A DNA stretch of 11,042 nucleotides from an uncultured Lachnospiraceae bacterium (GTDB taxonomy: Bacteria > Bacillota > Clostridia > Lachnospirales > Lachnospiraceae). The position numbers and the translations under genes were made by a program. Positions 7,210-11,042 of the stretch are shown in pieces. The DNA lies in the NCBI GenBank assembly GCA_947175845.1, contig CAMWOK010000074.1:1-11042 (forward strand), written 5' to 3'. The notes below the pieces were generated by a model. That model was not told the origin of the DNA. It made no database searches and saw only the letters and a program-made list of their open reading frames with translations. Position 1 is the first letter of the stretch; every line of letters starts with the position of its first letter.

Positions 7210-8001
7210 ATGAAAGACGAGGGATTTGAAAAGGAATCGGCGCGGGAGCCTGTGGAGGAAGCGCTGATCGAAGGCAGAAATGCAGTCATAGAGGCGCTGC
7301 GCGCAGGGAAGCCGGTTGACAGGCTGTTCATACTTGACGGCGCGCAGGACGGCCCCATTCAGACGGTCAGACGGGAGGCCAAAAAGCGCGGTGTCACGAT
7401 GAAGTTTGTGACGAAGGAGCGGCTTGACCAGCTCAGCGAGACCGGGAGGCATCAGGGCGTGATTGCGTATGCGGCGGCGTACGCGTACGCGGAGGTGGAA
7501 GATATTCTCGCCGCGGCCCGCGCGAAGAAGGAGTCGCCGTTTATTATCCTGCTGGACAATATCGAGGATCCGCACAATCTCGGTGCGATCGTCAGGACGG
7601 CAAACCTTGCGGGGGCGCACGGCGTCATCATCCCCAAAAACCGGGCTGTGGGGCTCACGGCGGCAGTCGCGAGAACCTCGGCGGGCGCGCTGAACTACAC
7701 GCCGGTTGCGCGGGTCACAAACCTTGGCAAGACAATGGAGGAGCTCAAGAAGGAGGGGCTGTGGTTTGTCTGCGCCGACATGGACGGCAGCACGATGTAC
7801 CAGCTCGACCTCACAGGGCCGATCGGCCTTGTCATCGGGAGCGAGGGGGACGGCGTGGGCAGGCTCGTGAAGGAAAAGTGCGATTTTGTGGCGTCGATTC
7901 CCATGAAGGGGGACATTGATTCCCTCAACGCCTCCGTCGCGGCGGGCGTGCTTGCGTACGAGATTGTGCGGCAGCGATCTTTTAAAATGGGGGGCGCGTG
8001 A
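7210..8001 (+). CDS. rlmB: 23S rRNA (guanosine-2'-O-)-methyltransferase RlmB (TrmH/SPOUT family)
   Basis: S-adenosylmethionine-dependent 2'-O-methylation of a conserved guanosine in the 23S rRNA peptidyl-transferase region (G2251 in E. coli). An N-terminal RNA-substrate-binding domain (IEGRNAVIEAL, 20-30, to about 100) precedes the knotted SPOUT domain. SPOUT motif 1 is DNIEDPHNLGAIVRTA (116-131) with Asn123 and Arg129. Motif 2 is IGSEGDGV (209-216). Motif 3 is IPMKGDIDSLNASVAAGV (230-247). ATG 7210 gives 263 residues and has AAGGAG at 7193-7198, with 11 bases of spacing. ATG 7174 (275 residues) lacks a clear ribosome site. The gene keeps its usual place after mrnC, but next comes sigH directly, without the yacP (rae1) gene found between them in Bacillus. 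Confidence 0.93.
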   Translation: MKDEGFEKESAREPVEEALIEGRNAVIEALRAGKPVDRLFILDGAQDGPIQTVRREAKKRGVTMKFVTKERLDQLSETGRHQGVIAYAAAYAYAEVEDILAAARAKKESPFIILLDNIEDPHNLGAIVRTANLAGAHGVIIPKNRAVGLTAAVARTSAGALNYTPVARVTNLGKTMEELKKEGLWFVCADMDGSTMYQLDLTGPIGLVIGSEGDGVGRLVKEKCDFVASIPMKGDIDSLNASVAAGVLAYEIVRQRSFKMGGA

Positions 8002-8032
8002 GGCGATTCGCGCGTGCCTGTGGAGGTGACAT

Positions 8033-8656
8033 ATGTCAGACGTGTACGAAGGACTGAGCGACGAGGAGCTGATCGACAGGCTGCGCAGCGGCGAGCGGCA
8101 GATAACGGACTATATCATGGACAAGTACAAGAATCTGGTGCGGAAAAAGGCAAAATCCATGTACATTCTCGGGGCGGACAATGAGGATCTGATACAGGAG
8201 GGCATGATCGGGCTGTTCAAGGCGGTGCGGGACTACGACCCCGGGCGGGATGCCAGCTTTTACACGTTTGCGGATCTGTGCATCTCGCGCCAGATGTACA
8301 AGGCGGTGCAGGCGTCGCGCCGGGAGAAGCACACGCCGCTCAACACCTACATTTCTCTCTACGCTGATATGGCGGAGTCCGAGAGCGACGGAAACAGCAC
8401 AGAGCTTGTGAACGTGATTGCGTCGGCGGTGGAGACGAACCCGGAGCAGCTCATGATTGACAGGGAGAATGTGGCGGATATCGAGGCCATTATCGAGAAG
8501 GAGCTGAGCAGCTTTGAGAAGCAGGTGCTTGACCTGTATATAACCGGCATGAGCTACTCGCAGATTGCGCGGGTGCTCTCAAGGGATGAGAAGTCTACGG
8601 ACAACGCGCTGCAGCGGCTGAAGGCGAAGCTTCGCAGGGCAGTCAAACGAAAATAA
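8033..8656 (+). CDS. sigH: RNA polymerase sigma-H factor (Spo0H type)
   Basis: Alternative sigma-70-family factor of 207 residues. In Bacillus it directs early stationary-phase and sporulation transcription. Region 2 is clear from about 28 to 98: YKNLVRKKAKSMYILGADNE, then DLIQEGMIGLFKAVRDYDP with the core-binding and -10 recognition helices, and TPLNTYISL beyond it. Region 4 (about 155-205) has the helix-turn-helix SYSQIARVLSRDEKSTDNAL used for -35 contact. The ADNEDLIQEGMIGL and KHTPLN strings are typical of SigH rather than of ECF sigma factors. The start at 8033 has GGAGGTGA at 8022-8029. The gap from rlmB is 31 bases, so it is probably co-transcribed with rlmB and likely with the receiver gene 25 bases downstream. 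Confidence 0.94.
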   Translation: MSDVYEGLSDEELIDRLRSGERQITDYIMDKYKNLVRKKAKSMYILGADNEDLIQEGMIGLFKAVRDYDPGRDASFYTFADLCISRQMYKAVQASRREKHTPLNTYISLYADMAESESDGNSTELVNVIASAVETNPEQLMIDRENVADIEAIIEKELSSFEKQVLDLYITGMSYSQIARVLSRDEKSTDNALQRLKAKLRRAVKRK

Positions 8657-8681
8657 AACATTTGAGGAATGAGCGTTACGC

Positions 8682-9122
8682 ATGAGAAAAAAAAAGGAAC
8701 AACGAAAGATTTCAAGACCGAAAATGTTAGTTGTTGACGATAAGGCAGTCAACAGATATGTGTTAAAAAATATCTTTGAGGATGCGTATGAGATTGTGGA
8801 ATGTCAGGACGGCAGGGCTGCCATAGAGATATTGGAGGCGGAGCGCGACAAGGTGACGGTCGTGCTGCTCGACATTGTCATGCCTGTCTGTGACGGGTTT
8901 GCGGTGCTGAAATACATGGGGGAGGCAGCGCTCCACACGGTGCCTGTGATACTGGTAAGCTCCAATGTGAACGACCAGAATATCCACAGGGCATACGATT
9001 ATGATGTCGCAGACTACATACAGAAACCGTTTCAGGAAAATGTGGTGCGGCAGCGTGTGCAGCAGGTGATCGCGCTGTACCAGGCAAAAAAAGAGCGTTT
9101 TGAGTATGAGCGGGCGAAATGA
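8682..9122 (+). CDS. Stand-alone response-regulator receiver protein
   Basis: A 146-residue CheY-like receiver domain with no output domain. The acidic pocket VVDD (Asp19, Asp20), phosphoacceptor Asp64 in LLDIVMP, Ser93 in VILVSS and Lys115 in IQKPF are all present, so it should be phosphorylated by a histidine kinase. No kinase gene is in the window. The N-terminus is an unusual basic extension (MRKKKEQRKISRPK) before the first strand, and the C-terminal helix is long and charged. Ribosome binding is weak: GAGG at 8664-8667 is 14 bases from the ATG, and there is a stop codon in frame just upstream. The codons for Arg2-Lys5 contain nine consecutive A bases (8687-8695). Placement directly after sigH suggests co-expression; any role in stationary-phase signalling is inference. 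Confidence 0.88.
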   Translation: MRKKKEQRKISRPKMLVVDDKAVNRYVLKNIFEDAYEIVECQDGRAAIEILEAERDKVTVVLLDIVMPVCDGFAVLKYMGEAALHTVPVILVSSNVNDQNIHRAYDYDVADYIQKPFQENVVRQRVQQVIALYQAKKERFEYERAK

Positions 9123-9183
9123 CAGGAAGCGATCGGACCTGTTCATGGCAGGACAGCTCACAGGAAAGGGAATGGATTGAACA

Positions 9184-10014
9184 ATGAAATATGAAAAAAT
9201 TCCGGTAGCAGTCGACGGTACCGTTCAGGCTGCACTGTCACTTTATATACAGGAGGATTACCCGGACACCTACGGGGAGCGCAGGCGGCCGCTGGTCTTG
9301 ATCTGCCCGGGAGGCGGGTATGAGCATGTGTCTGTCCGGGAGGGGGAGCCGGTCGCGTTTCAGTTTCTCACGGCAGGCTGTCACGCCGCAGTGCTGTGGT
9401 ATGACATCTCACGGCAGGGCGTCTGTCACCCGCAGGAGCTAAAGGAGCTTGCCTGGTCGGTTGCCTACATCCGGGAACATGCCGACCAGTATGCGGTGGA
9501 CCGGGACAAGATACTGGTTGCCGGATTTTCAGCGGGCGGACATCTCGCGGCAAGCCTGGGCTGTTTCTGGGACAAAGCGTGGCTGGAGGAGGAGATGCAG
9601 ATGCAGAAAACGTGCTATCAGCCTAACGGCATGATACTCTCCTATCCCGTCATCACATCGGGGGCGTCAGCGCACAGGGATAGCTTTGCGAATCTGATGG
9701 GCCAGAATGCCTCGAGGGAGCTAGAACAGGCGCTCAGCCTTGAAAACCAGGTGACAGACAAGGTTCCTCCGGTATTTATGTGGCACACGGTGGAGGATAG
9801 GACAGTGCCGCTCGAAAATTCCCTGATGTTTGCCGCAGCGCTTTTGCGGGCAGGCGTGAATTTTGAGTACCATGTATTTCCGCACGGCGGGCATGGCTAT
9901 GCACTCGCGACGAAGGAGACCGCGGCAAAGAGCGGCGCGGAAATCGAACCGCAGTGCGCGCAGTGGATAGAACTGTGCAAGAACTGGTTGAAGTGTAATT
10001 TCGTGGTGTTATAA
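9184..10014 (+). CDS. Alpha/beta hydrolase, esterase/acetyl-xylan-esterase-like
   Basis: A 276-residue cytoplasmic serine hydrolase without a signal peptide. The catalytic triad is visible: Ser116 in GFSAGGH, Asp205 in HTVEDRTVP and His237 in HGGHGYAL. The oxyanion-loop equivalent is CPGGGYEHV (41-49). SYPVITSG (153-160) and DKVPPVFMWH (192-201) are typical of the dienelactone-hydrolase/BD-FAE-like esterases often annotated as acetyl-xylan or feruloyl esterases. Removal of acetyl groups from imported oligosaccharides is a plausible role, but the substrate is not decidable here. The nearest ribosome site is AGGAAAGGG (9162-9170), 13 bases before the ATG and so poorly spaced. It follows the receiver gene by 61 bases in the same direction, and a strong hairpin lies 39 bases beyond its stop. 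Confidence 0.9.
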   Translation: MKYEKIPVAVDGTVQAALSLYIQEDYPDTYGERRRPLVLICPGGGYEHVSVREGEPVAFQFLTAGCHAAVLWYDISRQGVCHPQELKELAWSVAYIREHADQYAVDRDKILVAGFSAGGHLAASLGCFWDKAWLEEEMQMQKTCYQPNGMILSYPVITSGASAHRDSFANLMGQNASRELEQALSLENQVTDKVPPVFMWHTVEDRTVPLENSLMFAAALLRAGVNFEYHVFPHGGHGYALATKETAAKSGAEIEPQCAQWIELCKNWLKCNFVVL

Positions 10015-10052
10015 GAAGGATGACATGTATCAAACCATGCACATAAAACAAA

Positions 10053-10074
10053 GAAGCCTGATTGCTCAGGCTTC
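10053..10074 (-). terminator. Strong hairpin between convergent genes, best as minus-strand terminator
   Basis: GAAGCCTGA (10053-10061) pairs perfectly with TCAGGCTTC (10066-10074) around a 4-base loop. Read on the minus strand, the stem is followed by TTTGTTTTATG, a good U-rich tract, so it should end transcripts coming from the VanZ-like gene. On the plus strand the following CTGTTGTG is a poor tract, though the stem may still stop the esterase transcript. It probably works in both directions with unequal strength. Confidence 0.75.
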
Positions 10075-10267
10075 CTGTTGTGTAAAAGGGGAATTCTTCC
10101 GGAATTGCTAATTAGCAAGTCTAACATCTCTGCTAAACATAATATAACTATACAATGAAACAAGTCTTTTTTCTATAACTATATTGTAAAAATATAACAA
10201 TATATTAGCTAATATTTACCTCTGTGTCATCTGAGATGAGACAGGGCCGCCACAGGCTGCGGGGGTG
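10075..10267. other. AT-rich convergent intergenic region with palindromes
   Basis: No open reading frame of note lies here. There are two perfect 14-bp palindromes: TTGCTAATTAGCAA (10105-10118) and ATATTAGCTAATAT (10202-10215). There is also an inverted repeat TATATTGT (10180-10187) / ACAATATA (10197-10204) and a direct repeat TATAACTATA at 10143-10152 and 10174-10183. The base composition differs sharply from both flanking genes. Because both neighbours converge on it, these are not obvious promoter operators for either of them. Function unknown. Confidence 0.5.
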
Positions 10268-10795
10268 TTATCGGCGCCTGCTCAGCGGTTCAAAAATGGT
10301 CTTTCTGCCAATGTAACCAAAAATTCTGACGCAGAGGATGCCAAACAGGGAACCGCAGCTGTCGATGAGCACGTCCCGCGCAGAACAGCTGCGGCCGCTG
10401 ACAAAATACTGGTGGAGCTCATCCAGCGCAGCAAACCCCACACACAGGATGCCCCCGGTAATCACAATCCAGATGCCCCGGATTCCGTACACGTACAGCG
10501 GGAATGCGATCGTCACCGCGAGCAGAAAGTATTCAGAGAAGTGTGCAAGCTTGCGCACATAAAAGTGTATCCTGCGGATACAGCGCGCCACCTGCTTGTC
10601 TGTCAGTTCCAGATCAAGCGCGCGGTCGGCGAACGATACAGCTTTGTAGGACACGCTGTAGCTCAGGTTCGAGCTGGTGGTGCCGTCCTGGGCTGAGAAG
10701 GAAAAGATGATGTACATCATCAGAAATGCCGGGACAAACGACAGCGGTTTCAGAATAAAGCGCAGCAGGAATCTCATAGCGTTTTTTGGGTTCAT
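10268..10795 (-). CDS. VanZ family membrane protein
   Basis: A 175-residue integral membrane protein with the VanZ-like fold. Hydrophobic segments lie at about 15-33, 88-104, 108-126 and 143-160. Conserved VanZ-family strings are FSFSAQ (31-36), RKLAHFSEYF (81-90), DELHQYFVSGR (125-135) and DVLIDSCGSLFG (141-152). VanZ of enterococci gives low-level teicoplanin resistance, but most VanZ-like proteins in Clostridia have no proven role, so resistance should not be assumed. The start at 10795 is chosen because AAGGAG (reading the minus strand, 10808-10803) lies 7 bases before it; the frame is open upstream to 10846 without a better site. It is convergent with the esterase, shares the hairpin between them, and has a leader containing an inverted repeat. 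Confidence 0.9.
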   Translation of the reverse strand: MNPKNAMRFLLRFILKPLSFVPAFLMMYIIFSFSAQDGTTSSNLSYSVSYKAVSFADRALDLELTDKQVARCIRRIHFYVRKLAHFSEYFLLAVTIAFPLYVYGIRGIWIVITGGILCVGFAALDELHQYFVSGRSCSARDVLIDSCGSLFGILCVRIFGYIGRKTIFEPLSRRR

Positions 10796-10833
10796 GTTCT
10801 CTCTCCTTGCATTAATATCGTCTTCTTTGCAGC

Positions 10834-10869
10834 GTGGCTGGTTCATTTCTGCAAACTCTAAACAGCCAC
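10834..10869 (-). promoter_or_regulatory. Inverted repeat in the leader of the VanZ-like gene
   Basis: GTGGCTG (10834-10840) and CAGCCAC (10863-10869) are exact inverse complements separated by 22 bases, with two further A-T pairs possible after one mismatch. It lies 39-74 bases upstream of the chosen start, inside the presumed 5' untranslated region. It could be a leader stem or a two-half-site operator; nothing identifies a known riboswitch. Confidence 0.35.
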
Positions 10870-10936
10870 ATTCTTTTGCCAGATTTGTATTTATTGTCTA
10901 TACTAACCAGAAAACAACGGATCAGGCAAGAAAAAA

Positions 10937-10964
10937 ATCATAAAATTTTGATGAAATCCGGCAA
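10937..10964 (-). promoter_or_regulatory. Candidate promoter for the VanZ-like gene
   Basis: On the minus strand TTGCCG (10964-10959) is followed after 16 bases by TATGAT (10942-10937), matching 4 and 5 of 6 consensus bases. It would give a leader of about 135 bases. A 17-base near-palindrome, TCATAAAATTTTGATGA at 10938-10954 with one mismatched pair, covers the -10 box and most of the spacer and could be an operator. Prediction only. Confidence 0.35.
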
Positions 10965-10986
10965 GGAACTGTAGAGAAATCGGGGA

Positions 10987-11037
10987 GGTAACAGTTCAGC
11001 CTTTGGCTTCCTGTTACAGGCATCAAGCCATGCAAAA
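10987..11037 (-). repeat. Full-length copy of the dispersed palindromic repeat
   Basis: Read on the minus strand this starts with the same 11 bases, and ends with the same 12 bases, as the element at 32-54, but has 28 more bases in between. The inner part folds: GTAACAG (10988-10994) pairs with CTGTTAC (11011-11017), with a nested GCC/GGC stem (10999-11001 with 11005-11007) and a TTT loop. CCTGTTACAGG (11010-11020) is itself an odd palindrome. This looks like a small non-coding interspersed element rather than a gene. It could also act as a transcribed hairpin near the VanZ promoter. Confidence 0.55.
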
Positions 11038-11042
11038 CCACT

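Noticed and set aside
10265..10696. 143-codon plus-strand open frame over the VanZ-like gene
   Set aside because: The minus strand carries conserved VanZ motifs and membrane segments with a good ribosome site; the plus-strand product has neither.
1..11042. CRISPR array, transposon, prophage, tRNA or rRNA
   Set aside because: No regularly spaced direct repeats, transposase or integrase motifs, or tRNA/rRNA signature sequences were seen on either strand.

Overview
The window looks like the chromosome of a Gram-positive, spore-former-type member of the Clostridia, most likely Lachnospiraceae. The grounds are strong GGAGG-type ribosome binding sites, a sigH-type sigma factor, Mini-ribonuclease III, a VanZ-family membrane protein, short Gram-positive-type CysE, and GC-rich genes separated by AT-rich gaps. 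The family placement is inference; the genus cannot be read from the sequence. I see no phage, insertion sequence, CRISPR array, tRNA or rRNA.

Layout. Ten genes lie on the + strand from about 163 to 10014, followed by one convergent gene on the - strand (10268-10795). (1) A phosphomannomutase/phosphoglucomutase has a candidate promoter upstream and a hairpin-type terminator after it. (2) ispF (MEP isoprenoid pathway) is followed by a divergent GNAT-like protein with a C-terminal SCP2-like domain, then deoD (purine nucleoside phosphorylase), which has a plausible promoter of its own. (3) A housekeeping cluster follows: cysE, cysS, mrnC, rlmB, sigH. It links cysteine synthesis, cysteine charging of tRNA, 23S rRNA maturation, 23S rRNA 2'-O-methylation and the stationary-phase/sporulation sigma factor. 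The order matches the well-known Bacillus ispD-ispF-gltX-cysE-cysS-mrnC-rlmB-yacP(rae1)-sigH block, except that gltX is replaced by the GNAT-like gene plus deoD, and yacP is missing between rlmB and sigH. (4) After sigH come a stand-alone receiver protein and an alpha/beta-hydrolase esterase. (5) A strong hairpin separates the esterase from the convergent VanZ-like gene, with an AT-rich palindrome-bearing gap beside it.

Most of the window is ordinary conserved core genome. I found no convincing new multi-gene system. The points worth a second look are smaller: a CxxCxxC tail added to IspF; a GNAT-like protein whose acetyl-CoA loop appears lost; two inverted copies of a dispersed palindromic repeat at the two window edges, one of them internally deleted; an A9 tract at the start of the receiver gene; and palindrome clusters around the VanZ gene.
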